Positions 18,076 to 27,461 of a stretch of DNA of 64,000 nucleotides are shown piece by piece. The notes beneath the pieces were generated by a model. The model saw only the letters and a list, made by a program, of their open reading frames with translations. It had not been told where the DNA came from and ran no database searches. Both the position numbers and the translations under genes were made by a program. Origin of the DNA: Allobosea sp. (GTDB lineage: Bacteria > Pseudomonadota > Alphaproteobacteria > Rhizobiales > Kaistiaceae). Every line of letters starts with the position of its first letter. The first letter of the stretch is position 1. The stretch spans positions 1-64,000 of the forward strand of contig JAFKFV010000007.1 in NCBI GenBank assembly GCA_017307955.1, given 5' to 3'.

Positions 18076-18294
18076 ATGACGAGGATCAGAATCATCTTGT
18101 TCGTCAATGGACAGCTCGACACCGCCTTGCGCCAGGCAGGCGTATCGAGCGATGTTGCCACCGCCGCATCGGCGTCTGTCGCCGAGCTGGAGTTGAGGCT
18201 GAACAAGCTCGCCGGCGAAGTGAAGGTGCTCAAGGCCGTTCTGCTCATGGCTCTCGGCGTCATCTGGCTTCTGTTCATCAAGAACCTGGGCTAG
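18076..18294 (+). CDS. Small membrane protein, hypothetical
   Basis: A 72-residue protein. After a short N-terminal segment (MTRIRIILFVNGQLDTAL) comes a heptad-like stretch (ASVAELELRLNKLAGEVKVLK), then a single hydrophobic segment (AVLLMALGVIWLLFI) at the C-terminus. It could be a tail-anchored coiled-coil protein. I do not recognise a family. ATG 18076 was chosen over an in-frame upstream ATG at 18007 because the upstream extension overlaps the stem-loop. Confidence 0.45.
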   Translation: MTRIRIILFVNGQLDTALRQAGVSSDVATAASASVAELELRLNKLAGEVKVLKAVLLMALGVIWLLFIKNLG

Positions 18295-18566
18295 CCGGGG
18301 ACGCGGCAAACGACGGAGCCGCTCCCTCGACGCTGTCTCGTTCGGCGCTGGCGCCTCATCCCTGCACTATGCCGGCAGCGCGGCTTCGCCAGTCGCGGCC
18401 GCAGGGGCTGCCACGGCGCGGTCGGCGAACTTGACAGACGCCTATTGCGATCTGCGGTTGATGTGATCGAGCGGATACGGCGCGGCCTTGTCGCTGGCAG
18501 CGACGCGTAGCGGACTGCGGCGGCCTCGCCAGATATCAAAGCACTGCAAACACTGTACAAACAGTG

Positions 18567-19250
18567 CTAGCTGTACCCGTCGATCAGCTCGTCGGGCCTA
18601 CACTCGGCAATGAGGCGCGGCTCGTCCAGAATGACGATCGTCTGACCTTCCACGCGAATACTCGATTTCTCGAGAGCCGCGAGGGCGCGCGAGAAGGATT
18701 CGCGCGTCATCCCCAGTTCGGAGGCGATGAGCGTCTTCTCATAGGGAAGCGTCACACGGCCAGTCGCGCTCTGGCGGGCCGACAGAGCGAGAATGTAGCA
18801 GCCCACGCGCTCTGCAGACGATCGGAGCTTCAGATTCTTGATCTGCCGCACCATCCGGCGGAATTGTCGTGCGAGGCTGCCGATTACCGCTTGTGCCAGC
18901 GCAGCGTCGGCCGCGACCGCCGCGCGAAAGGTCTCCGCCTGGAACAGGATGAAGCGTGACGGCTCGGGTACGCGCGCGCCCATCAGATAGGGCGCGCTGG
19001 TGACGACGGCAGCGGGAATGACGAGTTCGGGCGCGCGCACGGCCTCGATGAGAACTTCGCGCCCTTCCTTCGAGCGCCCGAACAGCTGCGCCGATCCTGC
19101 CATCACGACGAGCTGGAAGGTGGGAACGTCGCCCTGCTCGAACAGAACCGTGCCCGCGGGAACACTGTGCTGCAAGGCGCTTCCCATGAGCTCGGCGCGG
19201 ACAGCAGCCGGCAAGCCCTGCAAGAACGGCAGATCGTCGGGCAGATCCAT
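18567..19250 (-). CDS. Crp/Fnr-family regulator of the nar operon
   Basis: A 227-residue regulator with an N-terminal cNMP-binding-like beta barrel and a C-terminal winged HTH (KTLIASELGMTRESFSRALAALE). The recognition helix reads ESFSR, matching the E-x-x-S-R pattern of FNR-type proteins that bind TTGA half-sites. The cysteine cluster of FNR is missing, so it should not sense oxygen through an Fe-S centre; a NarR/DNR-type signal such as nitrate, nitrite or NO is more likely. It is divergent from narK, and the shared promoter carries a perfect TTGAT-N4-ATCAA box. The start is taken at ATG 19250; a GTG at 19298 is also open but falls in a regulatory box. Confidence 0.85.
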   Translation of the reverse strand: MDLPDDLPFLQGLPAAVRAELMGSALQHSVPAGTVLFEQGDVPTFQLVVMAGSAQLFGRSKEGREVLIEAVRAPELVIPAAVVTSAPYLMGARVPEPSRFILFQAETFRAAVAADAALAQAVIGSLARQFRRMVRQIKNLKLRSSAERVGCYILALSARQSATGRVTLPYEKTLIASELGMTRESFSRALAALEKSSIRVEGQTIVILDEPRLIAECRPDELIDGYS

Positions 19251-19284
19251 CGATGTCACCACACTCACGTTGCGCACTCCAGGT

Positions 19285-19298
19285 GTGAGACAAGTCAC
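19285..19298. promoter_or_regulatory. Crp-type box GTGA-N6-TCAC, distal
   Basis: The sequence GTGAGACAAGTCAC is a perfect dyad of the Crp/Fnr superfamily type. Its centre is 22 bp from the next box. It lies closest to the regulator gene start, so it may serve that gene. Confidence 0.55.
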
Positions 19299-19306
19299 GA
19301 ACTAGA

Positions 19307-19320
19307 GTGACAAATATCAC
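19307..19320. promoter_or_regulatory. Crp-type box GTGA-N6-TCAC, middle
   Basis: The sequence GTGACAAATATCAC is a second perfect dyad, centred exactly 22 bp from the boxes on either side. The GTGA half-sites are Crp-like rather than Fnr-like. Confidence 0.55.
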
Positions 19321-19328
19321 GTTTAGAA

Positions 19329-19342
19329 TTGATATGAATCAA
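19329..19342. promoter_or_regulatory. FNR/anaerobox TTGAT-N4-ATCAA upstream of narK
   Basis: TTGATATGAATCAA matches the FNR/Anr/Nnr consensus at every defined position. It is centred 89 bp upstream of the narK start. A transcription start about 41 bp downstream of the centre would place a weak -10 (CATCAT) at about 19362-19367, the class II arrangement. This indicates anaerobic control of the nar operon. Confidence 0.8.
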
Positions 19343-19424
19343 GGAAAGTGCGCCACCGCCCCATCATCGTCGCATCAGAGAGTCGAGGGCCTGCCTCGCT
19401 CCCGTTCGCCAAGGACGATCGACG

Positions 19425-22166
19425 ATGCAGACGAGCGCTATCCCCAAGGCCAACCAGATACTCGGCATGAGCACGGCCGCCTTCACGGCCTGTTTCGCGG
19501 TCTGGACGATCTTCGCCATCATCGGAATCCAGATCCGCGATCAGCTCGGCCTTAGTGAGACCGAGTTTGGCCTGCTGGTCGGAACCCCGATCCTGACCGG
19601 ATCGCTCATCCGCGTCGTCCTCGGCATTTGGGCCGATCGCTATGGCGGACGCCTCGTGTTCACCGCGACCATGCTGGCCGCGGCGCTGGCGACTTTCCTG
19701 CTGTCCTACGCGACCACCTATCCGCAGATGCTCCTCGCCGCGCTCGGCGTCGGCATCGCCGGCGGCTCCTTCGCTGTCGGCGTCGCCTATGTCTCGCGCT
19801 TCTTTCCGCCCGAACGGCAGGGAACGGCGCTCGGCATCTTCGGCGCCGGCAATGTCGGCTCGGCGGTGACGAAGTTCCTGGCGCCCTTCGTGCTGGTCGC
19901 CTTCGGCTGGCAGACGGTGGCCGAGGTCTGGGCTGCCGGTCTCGCGATCATGGCGGTGCTGTTCTGGTTCACCACCAGCGACGATCCGGTGCATGCCGAA
20001 CGCCGCCGGACGGGCCAGCGGCCGAAAAGCGCGTGGCTCGAACTCGAGCCGCTGAAGAATGTGCAAGTCTGGCGCTTCTCTCTCTACTACTTCTTCGTGT
20101 TCGGCGCCTTCGTCGCGCTTGCGCTCTGGCTGCCGCAATATCTCATCAATGTCTACGGCCTCGACATCAAGTCGGCCGGCATGGTCGCCGCCTTTTTCTC
20201 TGTGCCGGCGAGCCTCTTCCGCGCCTATGGCGGCCATCTCTCCGACACCTATGGCGCGCGGCGCGTGCTGACCTGGACCTTCCTGGTCGGCATCATCGCC
20301 ACCTTCATCCTCTCCTATCCGCCGACCGACTATGTCGTGCACGGCGCCGACGGCGACTACGCCTTCCGCCTCGCCATGGGGCTGCCCGGCTTCATCGTCA
20401 CGATCTTCGTGCTCGGCTTCTTCATGGCTCTCGGCAAGGCGGCCGTCTACAAGCACATCCCCGTCTACTATCCGAGCCACGTCGGCTCAGTCGGTGGCCT
20501 CGTCGGGATGATCGGCGGGCTCGGCGGCTTCGTGCTGCCCATTCTCTTCGGCGTCCTGCTCGATCTCACCGGTCTCTGGACGAGCTGCTTCATGGCGCTG
20601 TTCGTGCTCGTCGGCATCGCCCTCGTCTGGATGCAGGTCGCGGTCCGGCAGATGGAGCGGGGCGCGGCCGGCCCGGCGCTCGAGGCACTGCCGCCTTTCC
20701 CGGAGATGCAGGGCATGCCGGCGCCGGTGGCGACGGCGAAGCCCGGCAAGGCGGTGCTCTCCGACTGGCGTCCCGAGGATCCCGCCTTCTGGCGCGACAC
20801 GGGCCGCGCCATCGCCCGGCGCAACCTGTTGCTCTCCATTCCCGCGCTGCTGCTTTCCTTCGCGGTCTGGCAGGTCTGGTCGGTGGTGGTCGCCAAGCTG
20901 CCGCTCGTCGGCTTCACGCTCACGACCGACCAGCTGTTCCTGCTCGCCGCCCTGCCGGGCATCTCCGGCGCGGTGCTGCGCATCTTCTATTCCTTCATGG
21001 TGCCGATCTTCGGCGGCCGGCTGTGGACGACGCTCACCACCTGGTCGCTGATCATCCCCGCGGTCGGGATCGGCTATGCCGTCCAGGATCCCGGGACGCC
21101 CTATGTCGTGCTGCTCGGCCTCGCGCTTCTCTGCGGCTTCGGCGGCGGCAATTTCGCCTCCTCCATGGCCAATATCTCGTTCTTCTTCCCGAAGGCGGAG
21201 AAGGGCAACGCTCTGGCGCTCAATGCCGGGCTCGGCAATCTCGGCGTCAGCGTCGTCCAGTTCGTGGTGCCGATCGCAATCACGGCCGGGGCCTTCGGCG
21301 CGCTCGGCGGCGACCCGGCCATGGTGACGACAGCGGCCGGCGAGGCACCGCTCTGGCTGCAGAATGCCGGCTTCGTCTTCGTCCCCTTCATCGCGCTGTC
21401 TGCCTTCGCCGCCTGGTTCGGCATGAACGACATCGCCTCCGCCAAGGCCTCGTTCGCCGAGCAGGCGGTGATCTTCCAGCGGCGGCACAACTGGATTCTC
21501 TGCTGGCTCTATACCGGCACCTTCGGCTCCTTCATCGGCTTCTCGGCCGGCTTCCCGCTGCTCGCCAAGATGCTGTTCCCGGATGTGAACGCGCTGTCGC
21601 TCGCCTTTCTCGGCCCCCTGGTCGGCGCGCTTTCGCGCTCCGGCACGGGCTGGCTCTCCGATCGCTATGGCGGCGCCCGCGTCACGATGCTCGTGTTCGT
21701 CCTGATGATGGCCGGCTGCGCCGCGCTGCTGTGGTTCATCGGCATCAAGGATCAGCCGGGCGCCTTCTGGGGCTTCTTCGCCGCCTTCCTGCTGCTCTTC
21801 TTCGCCAGCGGCGTCGGCAATGCCTCCACCTTCCAGATGATCCCGGCGATCAGCGCCAGCGAAATGGACCGCCTGATGCCGGGGGCCGATGCCGAGACGC
21901 GGCGCCGGCAGGCCGAGAAGGAGGCCGCGGCCATGACTGGCTTCACCTCCGCCATCGCCGCCTTCGGCGCCTTCTTCATCCCCAAAGGCTTCGGAACCTC
22001 GATCGCGATGACCGGCGGCGCCGGGGCCGCCATCTGGGGCTTCCTCGCCTTCTATGTGAGCTGCCTCGCCATCACCTGGCTCGTCTACGCCCGCAAGGGC
22101 GGCCTGCTGCACGACATCGAGCGAGGCCGCCGCAAAGCCGTCGCGCGCCCCGCCCGGGCGGCCTGA
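19425..22166 (+). CDS. narK: Fused nitrate/nitrite transporter NarK (NarK1-NarK2)
   Basis: A 913-residue protein of two major-facilitator halves joined by a charged linker at about residues 410-455. Each half has about 12 membrane segments. Nitrate-porter signatures occur twice: FGAGNVGSAVTKFLAP in the first half and NAGLGNLGVSVVQFVVP in the second. In Paracoccus-type fusions the first half acts as a nitrate/proton symporter and the second as a nitrate/nitrite antiporter. AAGGA lies nine bases before ATG 19425. It is the first gene of the nar operon and follows the anaerobox. narG starts 28 bp downstream. Confidence 0.95.
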   Translation: MQTSAIPKANQILGMSTAAFTACFAVWTIFAIIGIQIRDQLGLSETEFGLLVGTPILTGSLIRVVLGIWADRYGGRLVFTATMLAAALATFLLSYATTYPQMLLAALGVGIAGGSFAVGVAYVSRFFPPERQGTALGIFGAGNVGSAVTKFLAPFVLVAFGWQTVAEVWAAGLAIMAVLFWFTTSDDPVHAERRRTGQRPKSAWLELEPLKNVQVWRFSLYYFFVFGAFVALALWLPQYLINVYGLDIKSAGMVAAFFSVPASLFRAYGGHLSDTYGARRVLTWTFLVGIIATFILSYPPTDYVVHGADGDYAFRLAMGLPGFIVTIFVLGFFMALGKAAVYKHIPVYYPSHVGSVGGLVGMIGGLGGFVLPILFGVLLDLTGLWTSCFMALFVLVGIALVWMQVAVRQMERGAAGPALEALPPFPEMQGMPAPVATAKPGKAVLSDWRPEDPAFWRDTGRAIARRNLLLSIPALLLSFAVWQVWSVVVAKLPLVGFTLTTDQLFLLAALPGISGAVLRIFYSFMVPIFGGRLWTTLTTWSLIIPAVGIGYAVQDPGTPYVVLLGLALLCGFGGGNFASSMANISFFFPKAEKGNALALNAGLGNLGVSVVQFVVPIAITAGAFGALGGDPAMVTTAAGEAPLWLQNAGFVFVPFIALSAFAAWFGMNDIASAKASFAEQAVIFQRRHNWILCWLYTGTFGSFIGFSAGFPLLAKMLFPDVNALSLAFLGPLVGALSRSGTGWLSDRYGGARVTMLVFVLMMAGCAALLWFIGIKDQPGAFWGFFAAFLLLFFASGVGNASTFQMIPAISASEMDRLMPGADAETRRRQAEKEAAAMTGFTSAIAAFGAFFIPKGFGTSIAMTGGAGAAIWGFLAFYVSCLAITWLVYARKGGLLHDIERGRRKAVARPARAA

Positions 22167-22194
22167 TCCGTCCGCGAAACAAGGGACCACACCC

Positions 22195-25100
22195 ATGTCG
22201 CATTTCGTCGACCGCCTGACCTTCTTCCGCAAGAACGTGGAGACCTTCTCCGAGGGTCATGGCGTCGTCACCGCCGAGGACCGTTCCTGGGAGGACGGCT
22301 ATCGCAAGCGCTGGCAGCACGACAAGATCGTGCGCTCGACGCATGGCGTGAACTGCACCGGCTCCTGCTCGTGGAAGATCTACGTCAAGGGCGGCATCGT
22401 CACCTGGGAGACGCAGCAGACCGACTATCCGCGAACGCGGCCGGACCTGCCCAATCACGAGCCGCGCGGCTGCGCCCGCGGCGCCTCCTACAGCTGGTAT
22501 CTCTATTCCGGCGCGCGGGTGAAATATCCGATGATCCGCAGCCGGTTGCTGAAGCTGTGGCGGGCGGCGCGCGCCACCCTGCCGCCGGTGGCGGCCTGGG
22601 CCTCGATCGTCGAGGATGCGGACAAGCGCAAGTCCTACACGTCGATCCGCGGCCATGGCGGCTTCGTGCGCGGCTCCTGGGACGAGGTGAACGAGATCGT
22701 CGCGGCCGCCAACGCTTATACGGTGAAGGCGCACGGACCCGATCGCGTCATCGGCTTCTCGCCGATCCCGGCCATGTCGATGGTGTCCTACGCGGCCGGC
22801 TCGCGCTACCTGTCGCTGATGGGCGGCGTCTGCATGTCGTTCTACGACTGGTATTGCGACCTGCCGCCCGCCAGCCCGCAGACCTGGGGCGAGCAGACCG
22901 ACGTTCCCGAAAGCGCCGACTGGTACAATGCCGGCTTCATCATCGTCTGGGGCTCGAACGTGCCGCAGACGCGCACCCCCGATGCGCATTTCTACACGGA
23001 GGTCCGCTACAAGGGCACCAAGAGCGCCGTCGTCAGTCCCGACTATGCCGAGGCGACCAAGTTCGGCGATATCTGGCTCAATCCGAAGCAGGGCACCGAC
23101 GCCGCGCTGGCCCTGGCCATGGGCCACGTCATCCTACGCGAATATTATCTCGACCGCACGGTGCCCTATTTCGACGACTACGCGCGCCGCTACACCGATC
23201 TGCCGTTCCTGGTGCGGCTCGCCGAGCGCGACGGCCGGCTGGTGCCCGAACGCCTTCTGCGCGCATCGGAGATGGCCGGTGGTCTCGGCGAAATCAACAA
23301 TCCCGACTGGAAGACCGTCGCAATCGACGAGACCAGCGACACGCTCGTCGCCCCGCACGGCTCGATCGGCTATCGCTGGGGCGAGGATGGCAAGTGGAAC
23401 CTGGAGGAGAGAAGCGGCGATGGCCGCGACATCCGCCTGAGGCTGACGCTGGCCGGCGACGCCGCCGAGATCGCGGCTGTCGACTTTCCCTATTTCGGCG
23501 GCCGCGCCACCGAGCATTTCGTCTCGACCGAGCATGGCGAGATCCTCACCCGCAATCTGCCGGTCCGGCGGATCACTCTCGCGGACGGCTCGGAAGTGGC
23601 GGTCGCGACCGTTCATGACCTGATGATGGCCAATTACGGCCTCGATCGCGGCTTCGGCGGCGATCATGCCGCAACGAACTATGACGAGGACGTGCCCTTC
23701 ACGCCCGCCTGGGCGGAGAGGATCACCGGCGTCAAGCGCGATTCGATCATCACCGTCGCCCGCGAATTCGCCACCAATGCCGAGAAGACCAACGGCCGCT
23801 CGATGGTCATCCTCGGCGCCGGCGTCAATCACTGGTACCACATGGACATGACCTATCGGGGGATCATAAATCTCCTGGTGTTCTGCGGCGCGATCGGTCA
23901 GTCCGGCGGCGGCTGGTCACACTATGTCGGGCAGGAGAAGCTGCGCCCGCAGACGGGCTGGGCGCCGCTGGCCTTCGGGCTCGACTGGAATCGTCCGCCC
24001 CGTCAGATGAATTCGACCTCGTTCTTCTACGCGCATACCGATCAGTGGCGCTACGAGACGCTGACGGCGGCCGAGATCCTGTCGCCGACGGCGCCCGCCG
24101 GTGACTGGAGCAACAGCTTCATCGACTACAACGCGCGCGCCGAGCGGATGGGCTGGCTTCCGTCGGCGCCGCAGCTCAAGCAGAATCCGCTGGCCATCGC
24201 CGCTGCCGCGAGCGCGGCCGGCCTCGAGCCGAAGGACTATGTCGCCCAGGCTCTGAAATCCGGCGAACTCGAGCTCTCCTGCCACGACCCCGACGACCCG
24301 GCGAACTGGCCGCGCAACATGTTCGTCTGGCGCTCCAACCTGCTCGGCTCGTCCGGCAAGGGACACGAATATTTCCTCAAGCACCTGCTCGGCACGACGC
24401 ATGGCGTGATGGGCAAGGACCTCGGGACCGAGGGCGCGGTCCGCAATACCGAGGTCACGTGGCACGACAAGGCGCCCGAGGGCAAGCTAGACCTGCTGGT
24501 GACGCTCGACTTCCGCATGTCGACGACCTGCGTCTATTCCGACATCGTCCTGCCGACGGCCACCTGGTACGAGAAGAACGATCTCAACACCTCGGACATG
24601 CATCCGTTCATCCATCCGCTGTCGGCGGCGGTGGATCCGGCCTGGGAGTCGCGCTCCGACTGGGAGATCTACAAGGGTCTCGCCAAGGCCTTCTCCGACA
24701 TCGCGCCCGAGGTGCTCGGCGTCGAGCAGGATGTGGTCCTGACGCCGATCCAGCATGACAGCCCGGCCGAGATGGCGCAGGCGCTCGACGTGAAGGACTG
24801 GAAGCGCGGCGAGGTCGAGCCGGTCCCCGGCAGGACCATGCCCTCGATGAGTGTCGTCACGCGTGATTATCCACATCTCTACGAGCAGTTTACCGCGCTC
24901 GGCCCGCTGATGGGCAAGGTCGGCAATGGCGGCAAAGGGATCGCCTGGAACACCGGGCATGAAGTCGATGCCCTCGCGGCGCTCAATGGCATCAGGACCG
25001 AGGGCCTCGCCGCCGGCCTGCCGCGCATCGAGACGGATATCGACGCCGCCGAGGTGATCCTGATGCTGGCGCCGGAAACCAATGGCGAAGTGGCGATCAA

Positions 25101-25938
25101 GGCCTGGGACGCGCTGTCGAAGATCACCGGACGCGAGCATGCCCACCTTGCCCGGCCGAAGGAAGACGAGAAGATCCGCTTCCGCGACATCCAGGCCCAG
25201 CCGCGCAAGATCATCTCCTCGCCAACCTGGTCGGGCATCGAGAGCGAGAAGGTCTGCTACAACGCCGGCTACACCAATGTGCATGAGCTGATCCCGTGGC
25301 GGACGCTGACCGGCCGCCAGCAGCTCTACCAGGATCACCTCTGGATGAGGGCCTTCGGCGAAGGTCTCGTCACCTGGAAGCCGCCGGTCGATCTCAAGAC
25401 CATCCCCGGCATCAAGGACCTGCGGCCCAACGGGCACAAGGAAATCGTCCTCAACTTCATCACCCCGCATCAGAAATGGGGCATCCACTCCACCTATACC
25501 GACAATTTGCTGATGCTGACGCTGAACCGCGGCGGTCCGGTGGTTTGGATCTCCGAGACGGACGCCAAGGTCGCCGGCCTTGTCGACAATGACTGGGTCG
25601 AGGTCTTCAACATCAACGGCGCGCTCACTGCCCGCGCCGTCGTCTCCCAGCGCGTCAAGCCGGGCATGATGATGATGTATCACGCGCAGGAAAAGATCAT
25701 AAACACGCCCGGTTCCGAGATGACCGGCAATCGCGGCGGCATCCACAATTCGGTCACCCGAACGGTCCTGAAGCCGACCCACATGATCGGCGGCTACGCC
25801 CAGCAATCCTACGGCTTCAACTACTACGGCACCGTCGGTTCCAATCGCGACGAATTCATCGTCGTCCGCAAGATGGCCAATGTCGACTGGCTCGAGGGGC
25901 CGCTCGCAACCGAAGCACCCAAGGAGGCTGCAGAATGA
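22195..25938 (+). CDS. narG: Respiratory nitrate reductase, alpha subunit
   Basis: A 1247-residue catalytic subunit that reduces nitrate to nitrite on the cytoplasmic face of the membrane using a bis-MGD molybdenum cofactor. The N-terminal FS0 [4Fe-4S] site has its histidine and cysteines at His50, Cys54, Cys58 and Cys93. The molybdenum ligand Asp222 sits in FYDWYCDLPPASPQTW, at the same number as in E. coli NarG. Length is typical and the reading frame is intact. The ribosome site AAGGGA precedes ATG 22195. The stop overlaps the narH start (ATGA). Confidence 0.98.
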   Translation: MSHFVDRLTFFRKNVETFSEGHGVVTAEDRSWEDGYRKRWQHDKIVRSTHGVNCTGSCSWKIYVKGGIVTWETQQTDYPRTRPDLPNHEPRGCARGASYSWYLYSGARVKYPMIRSRLLKLWRAARATLPPVAAWASIVEDADKRKSYTSIRGHGGFVRGSWDEVNEIVAAANAYTVKAHGPDRVIGFSPIPAMSMVSYAAGSRYLSLMGGVCMSFYDWYCDLPPASPQTWGEQTDVPESADWYNAGFIIVWGSNVPQTRTPDAHFYTEVRYKGTKSAVVSPDYAEATKFGDIWLNPKQGTDAALALAMGHVILREYYLDRTVPYFDDYARRYTDLPFLVRLAERDGRLVPERLLRASEMAGGLGEINNPDWKTVAIDETSDTLVAPHGSIGYRWGEDGKWNLEERSGDGRDIRLRLTLAGDAAEIAAVDFPYFGGRATEHFVSTEHGEILTRNLPVRRITLADGSEVAVATVHDLMMANYGLDRGFGGDHAATNYDEDVPFTPAWAERITGVKRDSIITVAREFATNAEKTNGRSMVILGAGVNHWYHMDMTYRGIINLLVFCGAIGQSGGGWSHYVGQEKLRPQTGWAPLAFGLDWNRPPRQMNSTSFFYAHTDQWRYETLTAAEILSPTAPAGDWSNSFIDYNARAERMGWLPSAPQLKQNPLAIAAAASAAGLEPKDYVAQALKSGELELSCHDPDDPANWPRNMFVWRSNLLGSSGKGHEYFLKHLLGTTHGVMGKDLGTEGAVRNTEVTWHDKAPEGKLDLLVTLDFRMSTTCVYSDIVLPTATWYEKNDLNTSDMHPFIHPLSAAVDPAWESRSDWEIYKGLAKAFSDIAPEVLGVEQDVVLTPIQHDSPAEMAQALDVKDWKRGEVEPVPGRTMPSMSVVTRDYPHLYEQFTALGPLMGKVGNGGKGIAWNTGHEVDALAALNGIRTEGLAAGLPRIETDIDAAEVILMLAPETNGEVAIKAWDALSKITGREHAHLARPKEDEKIRFRDIQAQPRKIISSPTWSGIESEKVCYNAGYTNVHELIPWRTLTGRQQLYQDHLWMRAFGEGLVTWKPPVDLKTIPGIKDLRPNGHKEIVLNFITPHQKWGIHSTYTDNLLMLTLNRGGPVVWISETDAKVAGLVDNDWVEVFNINGALTARAVVSQRVKPGMMMMYHAQEKIINTPGSEMTGNRGGIHNSVTRTVLKPTHMIGGYAQQSYGFNYYGTVGSNRDEFIVVRKMANVDWLEGPLATEAPKEAAE

Positions 25939-27461
25939 AGATCCGCGCCCAGATTGCGATGGTTCTGAACCTCGACAAGTGTATCGGCTGCCACACCTGC
26001 TCGGTGACCTGCAAGAACGTGTGGACCAATCGCGAAGGCGTGGAATACGCCTGGTTCAACAATGTCGAGACCAAGCCCGGCGTCGGATATCCGCGGGAGT
26101 GGGAGAACCAGAAGAAGTGGAACGGCGGCTGGCGCCGGAAGGCGAATGGCCGCATCGAGCCCAGGATGGGGGCGAAGTGGCGTGTCCTCGCCAACATCTT
26201 CGCCAATCCCGACCTGCCCGAGATCGATGATTACTACGAACCTTTCACCTTCGACTACGAGCACCTCCATACGGCCAAGGAGTCGAAGGCTTTCCCGACT
26301 GCGCGGCCGCGCTCGCTGATCAGCGGCGAGCGGATGGAAAAGATCGAGTGGGGGCCGAACTGGGAGGAGATCCTAGGCGGCGAATTCGAGAAGCGCTCCA
26401 AGGACGTGAACTTCGAGAATGTCCAGAAGGACATCTATGGCGAGTTCGAAAATACCTTCATGATGTACCTGCCGAGGCTCTGCGAGCATTGCCTCAATCC
26501 GACCTGCGTCGCGGTCTGTCCGTCCGGTGCGATCTACAAGCGCGAGGAGGACGGCATCGTCCTGATCGACCAGGACAAGTGCCGCGGCTGGCGCATGTGC
26601 GTGTCCGGCTGCCCCTACAAGAAGGTCTACTACAACTGGTCTTCCGGCAAGTCCGAGAAGTGCATCTTCTGCTATCCGCGCATCGAGGCGGGACAGCCGA
26701 CCGTCTGCTCGGAGACCTGCGTCGGCCGCATCCGCTATCTCGGCGTGATCCTCTACGACGCCGACCGCATCGAGGCGGCCGCCAGCACGCCGGACGAGAA
26801 GGATCTCTATCAGGCGCAGCTCGACGTCTTCCTCGATCCGAACGATCCGGCCGTGATCGCGCAGGCGCGTGCCGACGGCATTCCCGACAACTGGCTCGAG
26901 GCGGCCAAGCTCTCCCCGGTCTGGAAGATGGCGATGGAGTGGAAGATCGCCTTCCCGCTGCACCCGGAATACCGCACGCTGCCGATGGTCTGGTATGTGC
27001 CGCCGCTGTCGCCGATCCAGTCGGCCGCAGCAGCGGGCAAGATGGGCGTCGACGGCGACATGCCGGATGTGCGCAGCCTGCGCATTCCGCTGCAATATCT
27101 CGCCAACCTGCTCACCGCCGGCAAGGAGGAGCCTGTGGCGCTCGCACTCGAGCGGATGCTCGCCATGCGCAGCTACATGCGGGCCAAGACGATCGATGGC
27201 CGCCTCGACGAGCAGATCGCGGCGCGGGTCGGACTGACCGGCGCCCAGATCGACGAGATGTACAAGGTCATGGCGATCGCGAACTACGAGGACCGCTTCG
27301 TGATCCCGACCGCGCATCGCGAATGGAGCGAGGATGCGCAGGACTTAAGAGGCTCCTGCGGTTTCTCGTTCGGCAATGGCTGCTCCGGCGGATCGAACGA
27401 GGTCGACCTCTTCGGCACCAGGACGACCGGCCGTCCGACCAACCCGATGGAGATCGCATGA
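25935..27461 (+). CDS. narH: Respiratory nitrate reductase, beta subunit
   Basis: A 508-residue electron-transfer subunit with four Fe-S cluster motifs. The first is CIGCHTCSVTCKN (Cys16, 19, 22, 26). Then follow CEHCLNPTCVAVCP, CRGWRMCVSGCP (tryptophan in place of a cysteine, marking the [3Fe-4S] cluster) and CIFCYPRIEAGQPTVCSETC. It passes electrons from NarI haems to NarG. A strong AAGGAGG lies eight bases before ATG 25935. The stop overlaps the narJ start. Confidence 0.98.
   Translation: MKIRAQIAMVLNLDKCIGCHTCSVTCKNVWTNREGVEYAWFNNVETKPGVGYPREWENQKKWNGGWRRKANGRIEPRMGAKWRVLANIFANPDLPEIDDYYEPFTFDYEHLHTAKESKAFPTARPRSLISGERMEKIEWGPNWEEILGGEFEKRSKDVNFENVQKDIYGEFENTFMMYLPRLCEHCLNPTCVAVCPSGAIYKREEDGIVLIDQDKCRGWRMCVSGCPYKKVYYNWSSGKSEKCIFCYPRIEAGQPTVCSETCVGRIRYLGVILYDADRIEAAASTPDEKDLYQAQLDVFLDPNDPAVIAQARADGIPDNWLEAAKLSPVWKMAMEWKIAFPLHPEYRTLPMVWYVPPLSPIQSAAAAGKMGVDGDMPDVRSLRIPLQYLANLLTAGKEEPVALALERMLAMRSYMRAKTIDGRLDEQIAARVGLTGAQIDEMYKVMAIANYEDRFVIPTAHREWSEDAQDLRGSCGFSFGNGCSGGSNEVDLFGTRTTGRPTNPMEIA

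Noticed and set aside
18541..18566. Hairpin CACTGT-ACAA-ACAGTG after the Crp/Fnr gene as a terminator
   Set aside because: The stem is only six base pairs and no T-run follows on the minus strand.
19628..22219. 863-codon plus-strand frame overlapping narK in another frame
   Set aside because: Arginine- and alanine-rich shadow of narK; it begins inside narK and lacks family features.
20487..25806. Long minus-strand frames opposite narK and narG
   Set aside because: Shadows of the nar genes caused by high GC; no recognisable proteins.
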